Assembly: GCA_039707655.1 (NCBI GenBank)
Contig: CM077676.1
Location: forward strand, 380,622,114-380,686,113
Length of the DNA: 64,000 nt
Source of the DNA: Elymus sibiricus
Lineage: Eukaryota > Streptophyta > Magnoliopsida > Poales > Poaceae
Direction of reading: 5' to 3'
Shown here: one piece after another, positions 23,896 to 36,167 of the stretch
How positions within the stretch are numbered: position 1 is the stretch's first letter
Layout of the letters: each line of letters begins with the position of its first letter
Program-made: the position numbers and the translations under genes
Notes under the pieces: model-generated
What the model saw: only the letters and a program-made list of their open reading frames with translations
Database searches by the model: none
What the model was told of the DNA's origin: nothing

Positions 23896-25447
23896 TGATA
23901 CGTCTCCAACGTATCTATAATTTTTTATTGTTCCTTGCTATTATAGTATCAATCTTGGATGTTTTTATATGCAATTATATATCATTTTTGGGACTACCCT
24001 ATTAACCTAGTGCCCAGTGCCAGTTGCTGTTTTCTGCTTGTTTTTGGCTTTTCAGAGAATCTGTACCAAACGAAGTCCAAATGCCACGAAACTTTTTGGA
24101 GATTTTTTTCTAGACAAAAGAGACCTTGGAAGCTTCGAGAGGAGGCCAGAAGCCTCACGGAGGCTTCACAAGGCAACAGGGCGCGCCCCAGGAGGGGCGC
24201 GCCGTGTTGCCTTGTGGGGCCCACGTGACTCCATTTGACCTAATTCCACTTCTATAAATTCACAAATATTTGGAAACCAACAGAGAGCCAGAAGAGAAAA
24301 CCTTTCCGCCGCCGCAAGCCTCTGTTCTTCCGCGATCCCATCTGGAGGCCTTTTCTGGTACTCTGCCGGAGGGGAAATCGATCACGGAGGGCTTCAACAT
24401 CAACCTTGCTGCCCTTCCGATGATGTGTGAGTAGTTTACCACAGACCTACGGGTCCTTAGCAAGTAGCTAGATGGCTTCTTCTCTCTCTTTGATCTTCAA
24501 TACCATGTTCTCCTTGATGTTCTTGGAGTTCAATCCGATGTAATCTTCTTTTGCGGTGTGTTTGTTGGGATCCGATGAATTGTGAGTTTATGATCAGATT
24601 ATTCATGAGAAATATTTGAGTCTTCTCTGAACTCTTTTATGCATGATTAAATATTGCTTTGTATTTCTCTCCGATCTATCGATTTGGTTTGGCCTACTAG
24701 ATTGATTTATCTTGCAATGGGAGAGGTGCTTTGTGATGGGTTCAATCTTGCGGTGCTCAATTCCAGTGACAGAAGGGGACATGACACGTATTTGTATTGT
24801 TGCCTTTAAGGATAAAAAGATGGGGTTTATTCATATTACTTGAATTTGCTTCTCTACATCATGTCATCTTGCTTAAGGCGTTACTCTGTTTTTATTAACT
24901 TAATACTCTAGATGCATGCTGGATAGCGGTCGATGAGTGGAGTAATAGTAATAGATGCGGGCAGGAGTCGGTCTACTTGTCTCGGACGTGATGCCTATAT
25001 ACATGATCATTGCCATGAATCCTTCATAATTATTTGCTTCTCTATCAATTGCCCAACAGTAATTTGTTCACCCACCGTATGTTTCTATGCTCAAGAGAGA
25101 AGCCTCTAGTGAAAACTATGGCCCCCGAGTCTATCTTTATCATATAAAAAACCTAAAAATACCTTGCTGCAATTTATTTACTTTTATTTTTATTAGTATT
25201 TTAGTTTATCTATTTATCTCTATCAGACTTAATCCTTGCAAGTAACCGCTAAGAGGATTGACAACCCTCTTATTCGCGTTGGGTACAAGTGTTTGCTTTT
25301 CTGTGTGTAGGTGATGTTCACTGGATCTTGCTTGGTTCTTCTACTGGATTGATAACCTTGGTTCTTAAGTAAGGGAAATACTTATCTCTATTGTACTGCA
25401 TCATCCTCTCCTCTTCGGGGAAATACCAACGCAGACTACAAGTAGCA
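23896..25447 (+). repeat. Gypsy 3' LTR C (1552 bp), complete
   Basis: Runs from TGATACGTCTCC to ...CTACAAGTAGCA, with TATAAATT at 24253-24260. It is clearly more diverged from A and B than they are from each other. The first 20 bases contain a perfect 7-bp stem hairpin, shared with the LTR at 61090. Confidence 0.8.
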
Positions 25448-26582
25448 GCCGGCCATCTACACATTTTAGAAGACACAATAGGGGAAGGAATTAATATGGA
25501 AGCGACATAATGTAAATGAAACACTTTTAGCATTTTCTCTTTTTTCCATCATGCAAGCAAAACTGAATGAACAAGGGAAATATTTTCTCAGTTTTTCACA
25601 AAAACACACCAAACTCAATGAGCAGCCTTTTTATAGGGTTTGCAGGAATCTTTTTGTACTACTAGTTTTCTAAGGCTTTTTTATTCCTGGATACTTTGTG
25701 TTTTTGTAAGCAACTAAACTTTAGTACTAGCTTTTTTTGTAAGCAACTCAATAGCTTTTTGACCAGTATTTTACTATACACAGATATATTAACCCAAATA
25801 TTCTTATTTTTTTCGTTTCCTGTTTGCTTGCAGAAGCAGGGTGCAAGACAATAGTCAAGATACAATTCAAGAGCCAACAGTCAGAAGCTTTTATTTCCCC
25901 TAGCATCCAAGTTCTATAGGTGTACAGGGGAGGCAAGAACAAGGGACAAGAATCAAGCCAGGTTCTGAAACACTACGGTATGGGGGCAATAATTTTGGAA
26001 GCAGTACATGAGGGGGGTAGGTACAGAGAGCAAAATCCACTAGAATAAAAGAAGTTCATAGACATTGGAACACCTTGTTTACCATTTGCTGTTCACTGGG
26101 AGAGATTTGCCCAGATCTGGCAATTGAATTGCCCTGAATCTCCAGATTTTTTGCCTGGTCAGCACAAAAGAGTTGTAGACACAACTGTGTTTTGCAAAAT
26201 TTCCCCCACGATTTTTAGCTTTGATTTCTGGCCTTTTTTTACTCTGTTTTTCGCTGTGGGAGGGGTGCTCCCCAACACTAGGCCATGGCGTCCGGCGGCG
26301 GCTGGGGATGGGAACAAGATGATTGCAGATCAGCGCTGGTGGTCGACGTAGGGTTTTCTGGTGTTTGGTGAGCGGGGGAGGGGGGAGATCACGTGAGGGG
26401 AGAGGGTCGCTGGCTTTTTGGGATGTGGCAACGAGGGGGAAGGGGGATATGCCTTTTTAGCACATGGGGTGGGGACCGACAGGTTAGACTTTCCTAATCT
26501 GGCGGCCGCGATACCCACCCGCATAGCGCGCGGGCGCTGCGTAGCAGCGTCCTTTCCTATATATAATTCACTCTACATCAAG
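25448..26582. other. Low-information DNA between elements
   Basis: AT-rich to about 26200, then a GC-rich 350 bp including CACGTG at 26391-26396 and two small hairpins (26516-26548) before a TATATATAA at 26560. No ORF, RNA gene or element boundary is supported here. Confidence 0.3.
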
Positions 26583-26594
26583 ATCCTCTTTGCC

Positions 26595-28209
26595 TTGTTT
26601 TGCAAAAAAAGATAAATAAATAAACCTAAAATCTAAAAATTGTGTACGCACTATTTGGAGAGAACGAGCGGCCGACTCTCACACACGCATGCATGCAGTT
26701 TTTGGTTCAAACTTTGTCTTTATTCATGATGTGGCATGTACTAATAGGGTGGTCATGTGGGCAGGTCAGCGCATTTAATTCCATGTCTGTTGGATGTGCA
26801 TGTGCATTTATTTAGGTTTTCAAATTTTCAAAAAGTCATATCTTTCAAACCATGCGTCGGAATTCAGATCCGTTTTCACCATTGGAATCCTCGCGACGAG
26901 ATCTTTGAAACTAGATCCCGCATGGATATGTTTTGACAAAAAAAATTATGCCAACTTTGGTGCTATATGGTGCAACTCTATTACTACATCGTGCAATTTT
27001 AGTACAGCATGGTGCAACTTTTTTCAAAACCATTTTTTAAAGCTGCATGATCGAAATTCTTATGAGATTTGCAACCTAGCAACCATGACAACCAATTTTT
27101 AGTGACGTGCAACTAGTCTACTACCCCGGCCAACTACCTTGTAGTCGATGTGCAACCCTCCCTTCCCATTCATGGATGATATAGTTTTTCACTGCTGTCA
27201 TACCATGCCCCACCTACCTTATCAGCTATATGTGCAACTTACTGTGTTGTTTCAGTTATCTTTCTAGTAGTCAATGGGCAACTCATTCCCCTTCATACTT
27301 GTGGATATGTAGTTTTAGTTGGTGGGGGCAATAGACAAAGTTGCACATAATCGGCTAGGCAGTTGGCCAGGGCAACAGATAAAGTTGCACATCTCACCGA
27401 CATGGATTTGTTGGATGGTGAAAAATTGCACATCCATAAGCCCATGAGGGTAGAGAAAAGTTGTCTATAGGTCAGACTCTAAAGATGCACATCTCACTAG
27501 CTGGGGTGGGTGGGAAGGGGTGCTAGCAATGAAAACTACACATCCACGGGTATGGGGAAAAGTTGCACATCGACCATTAGGTAGTTGGTTGGGACAGTTT
27601 TTGAAGTTGCACATCCACTGCTTGGCAGTTGACCGAGGTAGCAAACAGTGAAAACTGCACTTTCAACTAGAGGGGAAAAGTTGCACATCGACTACTAAGC
27701 AGTTGGCCGGGGCAGCAGACGAAGTTGCACATCTCACTTGATAGTGGGTAGTTTGGGCGAGGTTCCATCAGTGAAAACTGCACATCCATAGATAGAGAGA
27801 AGTTGCACATCGACTATTAGGTAGTTGCACATCAACAACTAGGCAGTTGCACAAAACGGGGACAAAATTGCAAAAAAAAGTTTGTCGAAACATCCTCACG
27901 CGGGATCTAGTTTCGAAGAGCGCGTCACGAGGATTTCAGCGGTGAAAGCGGATCTTAATTTTGATATTCGGTTCAAAAGTTATAACTTTTCTAAAATTTT
28001 AAAATCTGAATTAAATGCGTTCACACTTGTTCGCATGTGTGTTTTTACAATTCTGTTTAAACACGTTGTATGGTCTTTGTCTTTTACTTGCTAGGAGGAC
28101 AAAATATTTCCTAATCTGTTTGATTAGGACAAAACTATAATAAAAAGGAAGGCTGCCATGGAGTGCTACCGAGCCAACGGCCGCTCGGTAGACACGTCCA
28201 TAAATAAAA
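26595..28209. mobile_element. Foldback-type DNA element with long degenerate inverted repeats
   Basis: The block starting GCATTTAATTC at 26771 and running to about 26945 is inverted at about 27875-28019. Both arms share AACTAGATCCCGC and AATCCTCG at matching places. The centre is made of degenerate units carrying GTGCAAC on the left half and GTTGCACATC on the right half, so symmetry continues to an axis near 27320. It has no transposase. ATCCTCTTTGCC occurs just outside, at 26583-26594 and 28210-28221, a possible target duplication, although longer than the 9 bp usual for MULEs. Class is uncertain; a non-autonomous Mutator-like element is most likely. Confidence 0.55.
28166..28191. repeat. 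Perfect short hairpin near the foldback element's right end
   Basis: CTACCGAG (28166-28173) and CTCGGTAG (28184-28191) form an 8-bp perfect stem with a 10-base loop. CGAGCGGCCG inside it recurs near 26665, supporting membership of the foldback element. Confidence 0.5.
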
Positions 28210-28287
28210 ATCCTCTTTGCCATGCAAGAACCTCCCAACATGTCAATATCTCTCAAGACAACCACTTCCTTTCCCCGATAAATGGCT

Positions 28288-28523
28288 GAGGACCTGTTTG
28301 GATGATAGTCGGGAGTTGCCTTACCAAATTGTTGACATTGACTACTGGGTATGGCATGTGTTTGAATGACTTCCAATTTCTCAGATCTGAGCCCAAAAAA
28401 TGGTCGCCCTTCCAGATTTTGCGCCTCACATGGACGATTCCCACGACGGCGAAATCCTTCACCAAATAATTGGCACGCCCATGATTTGGAAGGGCGGGCA
28501 CGGACACAACTTAAACAGGCTCT
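28288..28523. mobile_element. MITE-like unit, possibly hAT type
   Basis: The ends GACCTGTTTGG and TTAAACAGGCTC are imperfect inverted repeats resembling plant hAT MITE termini. I found no clear 8-bp target duplication. Confidence 0.3.
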
Positions 28524-28876
28524 AAACCAAGTGATGAACCAAAGTAGTGATTAGTTTACAGAGGTAGTATCACCAAGTATTACAAAAACCTTGCTGTCAC
28601 CAAGTATCTGAGCTAAATTCGCTCGATCTGAAGGCAGAACCATGACCTGGATTGGTTCTGGCCCTGATGAAACTATACAGCTATAGCTGTTGATGACCGT
28701 AAGGATATTATGAGTTGAGTCATACAAGTTATTTCACCCGCAAAAAGAAAGTATTACAAAAACCTTGACTAGTGACATGAAAAACAAATCCGAGATTTGT
28801 TTTTTGTTGGCAAATGACTTTGTACGACTGACCGTACAAACTTTCGACCAGTCACGTGCGCACGTTTGGATAGAAA
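28524..28876. other. Left flank of the MULE, no gene seen
   Basis: Non-coding. AGTATTACAAAAACCTTG occurs twice, near 28575 and 28750. No promoter, ORF or known repeat is supported. Confidence 0.4.
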
Positions 28877-28885
28877 TCACGTCTA
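28877..28885. repeat. MULE target-site duplication, left copy
   Basis: TCACGTCTA, repeated exactly at 39719-39727. Nine base pairs is the diagnostic length for Mutator-like elements. Confidence 0.93.
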
Positions 28886-29170
28886 GGCCGAAATCACTGT
28901 TCTGACCTTATCAGCAATCGTTGGCACAAAATGAACTCGACAGGAAAGTATTTCACGATCTGACCATTTTAGCAACGCCACAGCCCGTGGCGTTGCTGCT
29001 CCACGTAGAAACGCCGAGGCACATTGCGTTGCTGACCTGGCCCCACGGTCAGGCCCCGCTGCTGACGTGGCAGGCCAGAAACGCCGAGCTAGCCAGCGTT
29101 TCTGGAAACGCCAAGCAGCGTTGGCGTTTCTGGCCACCATGGAAACGCCATGGATTGTGGCGTTTCTGGC
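28886..29170 (+). repeat. MULE left terminal inverted repeat
   Basis: Matches the reverse complement of 39434-39718 with about 14 differences. The inner 200 bp (28972-29168) are a series of dyads of the form AACGCC...GGCGTT, about 30-40 bp apart. The outer 85 bp lack them. Confidence 0.92.
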
Positions 29171-29921
29171 CTGAATTAAGTAACGCGCGCGGGGCCGCGG
29201 GTGGGACCCAGCCCACTCGCAGCCCCGTCTTCCTCCAGCCGCCAAGACGAACAGAATGCTTTCGCCCCTCTCTCCTCTCCTCCAAATCCCTCCCAAATCT
29301 TCTATTTTCGCCATTAAAACTCATGGATCGGATCATCCCCAAGTTGCTTGAGGTATTCTCCCCCTATTCCTCCAAAAAAAATCAGTCAATATTGCCTATT
29401 TTAGATGCATTATTTGAAACATGGTGGAACCCTAAGATCCATTTTTTGTGATTGATTTGAACATTGTTTGGATTAGATTTCGTTTAGAAGGAAGATATAG
29501 TAGTTGTGTTGAAGCATTTGCTATTGTGTAGTATTGGATTTAGAGATAGGGAAATAATTTGTATTAGGTTGAATCCTAAGATTATTTGTTCCTAATAAGT
29601 TTGAATAAATTCTTTGTGATAAGTTTGGTTGAAAGTGTCTTTTTTAGATATGCTTGTGACTTTATATATAAGTATTCAAATGCTTGTGACTTTTTTTTTA
29701 AATATGCTTGTGACTTTATATATAAGTATTCAAATGCTTGTGACTTTAGATAGAATTTCAAATGTGTATTATGTATGTATGATTGTGTATGTATGTATGT
29801 ATGTGAATGTGGTGAAAAGTTTTAAGCATTGTGTAAAATGCAAGTGGATTTAGAGAGTATTTTATAACGTGTTCAAAGTTTTAAGCATTCATATTAACTA
29901 GTTTATAATGTATCATGTAGG

Positions 29922-32416
29922 ATGTTTGAGCCGGATAAATATCCCGGCCTTGATGATTATTACGAGAACAAGCATCGTGCTGTGCTAGTGGAAAGAGGAG
30001 AGGTAATTATGTATCTACATTGTTTGATTTTCATATTTTGGCAAGTTGAGAGAAGTAACAAAATTGTGCGTTTGTTCTTTTAGGTTCCTCCAATACTTCG
30101 GTTGAGGGGCCACAACCCGCGTGAATCTCTCAAATATGACCTTCGCTATGAGCCTTATTTTAGAAGAATGGATCTTCTTCAGTTTGTGCTCAACTTTAAA
30201 GGCACACCACCATGGCTGAACTCGACGGCCATTACCGCCCTTACGGACCATTGGAGGCCGGAGACGCACTGTTTCCACCTTGCTCTTGGTGAGATGACCA
30301 TCACTTTGGAGGATATTGCGATGATCTCCGGGCTTCCGATCGAGGGCAGGGCTCTTACCGAGAAGGTGAAGTCTGAGGGGTGGCGACAACGGGTTGCAGG
30401 ATTGGTTGGTGTTGAACCACCACCGTGGCTCAATGAAACCAAGAAGGATCCTAGGTCATCCGGTGTGTTGTTCTCGTGGATACGAGAACATTTTTACGAG
30501 TGCCCAAAGAATGCCAGTCCGGCGGTTGTGGAGCAGTACGCCAGGGCTTACTTATGGAATCTCTTGACCCAAGTGGTGTTTCCGGATGGCACGGGGGACA
30601 CAGCCTCCTGGATGTTCTTGGACCCTCTTCGTAACTGGGATGTTAAGTGGAGTTGGGGGTCCGCGGCACTAGCCTTCTTGTACCATCAGGTAATGCTTAA
30701 TATGATGCATTTTCATTATATGAAATAGATGTTTGCGTGTGATCGTTTAACGTGTGTACAAATGTGCAGTTGGACGGAGCATGTATGAGGAGTAAGCCGA
30801 AATCTTGTCTTGGTGGTTTCGTTTGGGCCCTACAGATTTGGATGTGGGAGCGTATCCCTGTAGGCCGTAACGTCACCATTCCTCCGGAAGAACCTTGGGA
30901 GTGGAATTTTGACGGGGATGAGGAGCGGTACCCCACTATCGCACACACATGGGCTAATGTTCAAGTGTCGAGTATCGCCGCCATGGGGCGGTACAAGGCA
31001 TACATAAGCGAGCTTGACATGCTGAATTATAATCAGGTAATTATCCAAATGCTTTGCCATCAATCCTGAATTTATTTTTTGTGCATGAGCGAGTGACATG
31101 TTGTGATGTAGGTCAATTGGAGGCCATACATGGTACTTAGGCAGTTTCCTTTGAGCAATATGTGCCTTCGTGACAAACATCTTTGGCGTGTGCGGTGCCC
31201 CTTGATATGCTTTTTTGCGGTCGAGTGGCATCTTCCACATCGTGTTGCAAAGCAATTTGGAGTACAACAATGCACCCCGCCGGACTATGTTGAGACAAGT
31301 GTGCAGCTACATAGGTGAGAGTTTTTTGTACCACATGTTGATCAATGTCTAACACGAAAAAATAAAACTGATGTATTTTCTCATGCTTTGTAGGACGAGC
31401 CGGCAAAACAACAAGAATGTCACGAATTGGGAGGATCACCACCTTATGTGGGTGAACATGTGGAATGCTCAGAGGAATGCTCGAGTTGAAAATGATCACA
31501 CACACCCGACAACGACGAGGAGGCATATCTAAGGCATCTGGAGTGGCTTCGCAAAGAGTACAGAGTTATCCACAAGGGTGCTTGGACTCGTGCCGACTGC
31601 TTGGACGTAATGCCAAGTGAGGCTGCTGATGGTGCATTCAACAACTCTATTAGGGAGACCATTGGAGCGCACCTAGATTATGGCCCTCTGCATGACCGAG
31701 TGGTATGTCTCTCTTTTGTCTCTCTTTTGAAATATGAACATGTGTCATTTCTTCGTGAGTGGTGTGTGACATATGTTTTATTCAGGGCACGGAGCTATGG
31801 AGATGTATCAATCATAGTAATGTGGTGCTTGGCCGTGCCCCTGGTCCAGAAACGGACGGGCTTGTTAGGAGTACTCTGCAGGTTAGAGGCCTTGTTAATC
31901 GTTGCCGCACACTAGCCGCTTTGTAATATGAACATGTGCTTTCTTTCATGGTAACTCTTTTTGCATATTAACAAGTCAATGTCTTTCCTTGTGCAGAAGG
32001 TCGTGAATCATTGCCGCACACTAGCCGCTTTACTTTCTTGCCACGGTGGTTCATCCACGGATGTGCGGGCACGTGCTCAGTATAGAATGGATGTGCTTTC
32101 TTCCGCTCGTGCATCTTCCAGCCGAGCACGTGCTTCTTCCGCTCGTCCATCTTCGAGCGGAGCTCGTGCTTCTTCGAGCCGAGCACGGATTGAGGAAGAT
32201 GAAGAGGAAGAGGAGACAGACGAAGAAGCGGATCCGGACTATATGGAGCTTGGGGCTTCGCAGATGGAAGAAGCTCCACAGCCAACTCAACCTTCTCAGC
32301 CATCAGAAGCAGCACACCGAGCTAGCTCAAGAATCAGCCGACGTCCAGGATGGCAGAACACTCTAGAGGGCTACATGAGGAAGGGGAAGATGGCTGCGAA
32401 AAGAGGGAAGAAGTGA
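29922..32416 (+). pseudogene. Plant-mobile-domain (MAIN-like) protein gene inside the MULE, frameshifted
   Basis: Seven exons with GT-AG introns: 29922-30002, 30084-30689, 30770-31036, 31112-31314, 31394-31702, 31786-31881, 31997-32416, coding for about 660 residues. The PMD (also called aminotransferase-like PMD) spans exons 1-5. Recognisable stretches are LDDYYENKHRAVLVERGE, PPILRLRGHNP, FHLALGEMTITLEDIAMISG, LPIEG, WGSAALAFLYHQL and GRYKAYISELD. Exon 7 is a Ser/Ala/Arg repeat, an acidic run and a basic tail (KRGKK). The frame is off by one base in exon 5 near 31500-31510, so the copy is a pseudogene. An upstream noncoding exon probably ends GAG/GTATTC at 29351, since GATGTTTGAG follows an acceptor at 29920. 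In Arabidopsis, MAIN and MAIL1 are nuclear PMD proteins needed for transposon silencing and genome stability. The role of this copy is unknown; placement suggests a helper or anti-silencing function. Confidence 0.85.
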
Positions 32417-32738
32417 AGTGATGACTGATTCGTCTGTGTCTTTGTGTCCTGAACTTTTCATGTGTCCTGAACTTTTCATGTAGCTTTGTGTCTCCCTGCC
32501 AAAAGAGGGAAGAAGTGAATGTCTGGACTTGTTATGTTTTATGTCTCGCGGACTTGTTAGTACTATGTCTCCTTGAATTATGGATCCTAGACTTGTTAAC
32601 TATTATGTCAGTTGGATTATGTTGATTTTGTTGTGAAAATATGTGCCATTGCTATCTGTGCTGGACTTGGTAATTTTGTTGTCAAATATGTGGCATTGAG
32701 ATCTAGCAGAAATTATTCTGTGAGTGGCATAGTAAGGT
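32417..32738 (+). other. PMD gene 3' flank
   Basis: Non-coding. CCTGAACTTTTCATGT occurs twice in tandem (about 32449-32481), and AAAAGAGGGAAGAAGTGAA, the end of the PMD coding region (32398), recurs at 32500. This indicates a local ~100-bp duplication that includes the stop codon. Confidence 0.5.
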
Positions 32739-32990
32739 GGAAACGCCAAAGACAGTGGCGTTTCAAAGCAGGGTAGAAACGCCGAGCACCCCTGGCGTTT
32801 CCAGCCCACAGGGAAATGTTCCCTTTGCATGTGTTTCGATGGTACTGTCTTAAAGGAACGCCAAGGCAACATTTGGCGTTTCTATATAGGGCAAAAATGC
32901 CAATGGCATCGGCGTTTCCAGACAACATAGAAACGCCAAAGGCTTTGCGTTTCTAGACAACATGGAAACGCCAAATGTGCTTGGCGTTTG
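32739..32990. repeat. Array of six GAAACGCC dyads between the convergent MULE genes
   Basis: Dyads of GAAACGCC and GGCGTTTC separated by about 8-12 bases lie at 32739-32764, 32776-32802, 32855-32882, about 32893-32919, 32930-32953 and 32964-32989; some arms carry one or two changes. The half-site is the one found in both TIRs, but the intervening bases differ, so this is not a simple internal TIR copy. Possible roles are transposase binding, a bidirectional terminator or hairpin RNA. None is proven. Confidence 0.8.
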
Positions 32991-33475
32991 GCACAGAACA
33001 GAACCAGTGCCAGAAAATAGGATGCATAGAGACAAGAAGTACAATTGAGTAGTATGTTAAGAGATAGAACAAAGTATAAAGAAGAGTATAGATAGTATAC
33101 AACTCAAGTACAAGAATAGAGAGAAAGTGAGATCTAGAAGAGATCAAGAGATAGCCAAAGAGCAGAGAGAGAAGATTTAGATTTAGAAATAAAATAGAGA
33201 CCTTGAGAACGTGTAAGAAAGAATGAGAAGATGATAGACAAAAAAGAATAGAGAGAGTGATGCATGATAATCAAGATAAAACACAACACATGCTATACAA
33301 TCACGTTTTGTGGTACACTTAAAATATCACATAACACATAGCACAACTAGAAAATACACAGAGCATTATATGAGTACACCAATACACATAATGGAGTTCG
33401 TAGCAATTAAGAGTACACATAGAGGAGTCCATAGCAATTTAACACATAGAGGAGTCCATAGAGAACCACATTACT
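32991..33475. other. Purine-rich 3' flank of the transposase gene
   Basis: Rich in A and G on the plus strand (pyrimidine-rich in transposase sense), with repeats of CACATAGAGGAGTCCATAG (about 33416 and 33442). No ORF; probably 3' UTR and terminator. Confidence 0.4.
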
Positions 33476-36162
33476 CTATTGTGTAGAGAAAGGCCCCTTT
33501 CCCTTCTTCTTCTTCCTCTCTTCTTCTTCTTCCTCCTCCCTTTTCCTTATGAGATGAGCCTCGTGAATCACCCTCTCCATGAATAGCTTATTCTCCCTCT
33601 CTTTCTTTGCCTTCTCAAAAGCCCAAAGTTTCTTACATCTCTCTACAAAATCCTTTTGCCGTTGCGCAGCTGCCTTCTCACATGCAATCTTCACCTTGTC
33701 CCTCATCGCGATCTCCTGAAATGTCATTCTTTCTTTTTCCGTCATCTTCTCTTCGAACTCCTCTTGCTTCTTCCTCTCTAGTGCGGCTGCATCCTCCTCT
33801 CTCAACTTCCTCGCAGCCTTCTCCCACCACCCCGGCATCTCACCTTCCCCATCCTTCTCCTCCACCCCCTTCATTGTTGCCTTGTTGGGTTGAGAAGCCG
33901 CCATATCTACGAAAAATTGCAAGACATTAGTTAGTAAGGAGAAAAACCACAAGAAAAAAAATATTGTACAACATGAAAATAATATTGAAATGCAGCCACG
34001 TACGGAAATGGTCCATCAAGGTATCCAAACATTCCTCTAGCATTACCACGGCCTCTACCATGAAACCTCCTCTACCACCACCTGAACCTCTACCTCTGCC
34101 TCGAGCACCACCACCGGTAACTCGGCCTCTACCACGACCACCAGCACTTATACCACGTCCACCACCAAGTCCACCACCGAAACCTCGGCCACCACCAAGT
34201 CCACCACCGGATCCTCGGCCACCACGCAGAGCACCACCGTATCCTCGGCCACCACGAAGATCACCACCGGATCCTCGGCCACCACCAAGTCCACCACCGG
34301 ATCCTCGGCCACCAGCTAGACCACCACCGGATCCTTGGCCACCAAGAGGATCCCCACCGGAACCTCTACCACCACCACTTGAACCACCTCTGCCACCAGC
34401 ATCACTAGTAGAAGCATTGTGCCCTTTTGAAGTTTTGTTTGTTTTGCAAGTCCTCTTGTTGTGTGTCGTTTCATTGCAATCACCGCATTGGTTCCTATCA
34501 CGTGGCTCCATGAAATGTCCACTACCAAACTCTCTGGTGCTCATGAGTTCATCCATATCATTCCTGTATCGCTTTGTTCTCCTTCTACCCTTGGGTTGTA
34601 CCATCATCTCCGGATCCGGCCTAATGTTAGGGCCGTGATACTCTGGCCACTGTGATGCATCCAGAAAAGGATGGCATCTAGACGCCCATGTTAACTTATG
34701 AGTTTGCAAGTTGAATTCATGCAACCTCACAACTACTCCATCAGAGATGGGCAAATTCCTCATGCGGGCCGCCGTCATCATGTGTGAGCATGGCCAGTGG
34801 TACTTACTAGGCCGCTCACAAGTGCAATGTCGTGTCCGAAGAGCCACCTTAAATGAGCGACCACCATATGATTCTCCATCTCTCGTTGTCCCACCTGGCT
34901 CATTCACTTGGTATTTCATTTCAACATTATCGAAACAAGTGGCTCGCTGGATGGCTGACTTGTCTTTCTGATACTCTAGCCACTCGGCAACCTTCTTCGG
35001 ATAAATCTCATTGGGAGGCTTCTCACTATCGCCAATCAACTTGTTGATTTCATCGGAGTGCTTCAGAAAATACTCATTTAGCTTGTAAAAGGTATATTCC
35101 GCTATTGCCGTCACCGGCAACTGACGGGCACCCTTCAAGACAAAGTTGAAGCACTCAACAAGATTGCTTGTCATGTCACCATATCTCATGCCTCCTTCGT
35201 CACATGCCCGTGACCACTTGTGTCTCTCATCAATATTCCTTTGTAGGAATTCTTTCCCACCTTCGTTTGCCTTCTCATAGATTTTGTCCAAGCGTGTCGT
35301 GAACGACTTAACGGAGAAAGCTACACATGCAGAGTTAATATTCTTGCAAAGATACTTGTTCTTACAAGCCCTGTAAAAGTTTGCAACGAAGTGCCTCGTA
35401 CACCATCGATGGTGAAGCCTCGCATGCCCTGGAATGTGAATATCCACGGCCTTCAATATGCCTTGGTGCCGATCGGATATGATGCATACCTCCCTATTTG
35501 GAGGAATGACCGTGCTCCTCACAAGTCTCATGAACCAATCCCAATTGTCTTAGTTCTCCACGGACACCAAAGCAAATGCCACAGGCAACACCTGATCATT
35601 AGCATCATGTGCCATTGCTATCATGAGTGTGCCCTTGTATTTGCCTATCAAGAATGTTCCATCTATAGACAAAACCGGACGACGATGCTCAAAAGCTACA
35701 ATGCATGGGCCAAACGTCCAAAAGGCACGACGGAACACTCCTTCAATATCTTGGACATAGTGGTACATTCCTGGGTTTCTATAGGACATCGCTCCCAACA
35801 ACCTGGGTAGCATGTTGTACGCCTCTTCCCATCCACCACACAACATTCTAAGAGTGACTTGCTTGGCCTTCCATGTCTTCCCGTACTTGACCTTATATCC
35901 AAACTTATCTTCAACCCAACTCATCAACAACTTCACTTTAATGGTTGGATCCTCGGCTATATGTTTCTGGTATTTATAATCGATGAATTCCGAGGTTAGC
36001 TGACGGTGTGTCGTCCGTGCTTCTACGGTCGGCGGTGTGCATTGGTGAGTGGCTTTGCAACTAGTTATCTTCCACCAACCATCTTTCGTGAGTCTTCCAT
36101 TGACTTTCCATTTGCATCTTTCTACCTCACATTTCATGGTGTATCACTTGTTGCAGTCCGAG

Positions 36163-36167
36163 TGAAC
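36163..36167. repeat. Target duplication of the solo LTR, left copy
   Basis: TGAAC, repeated at 37938-37942 immediately after the solo LTR. Confidence 0.9.

Noticed and set aside
26516..26560. Possible Helitron 3' end: small hairpins CCCGC...GCGGG and GCTGCGTAGCAGC before TCCTATATATA
   Set aside because: No CTRR terminus at the proper distance from the hairpin and no Helitron 5' end or Rep/helicase sequence in the window.
29049..29451. ORFs across the MULE left TIR
   Set aside because: TIR sequence is inverted at 39434-39718 where the same frames appear in mirror form; not protein coding.
33964..34638. Plus-strand proline-rich ORF
   Set aside because: It is the reverse complement of the transposase Gly/Arg repeat region.
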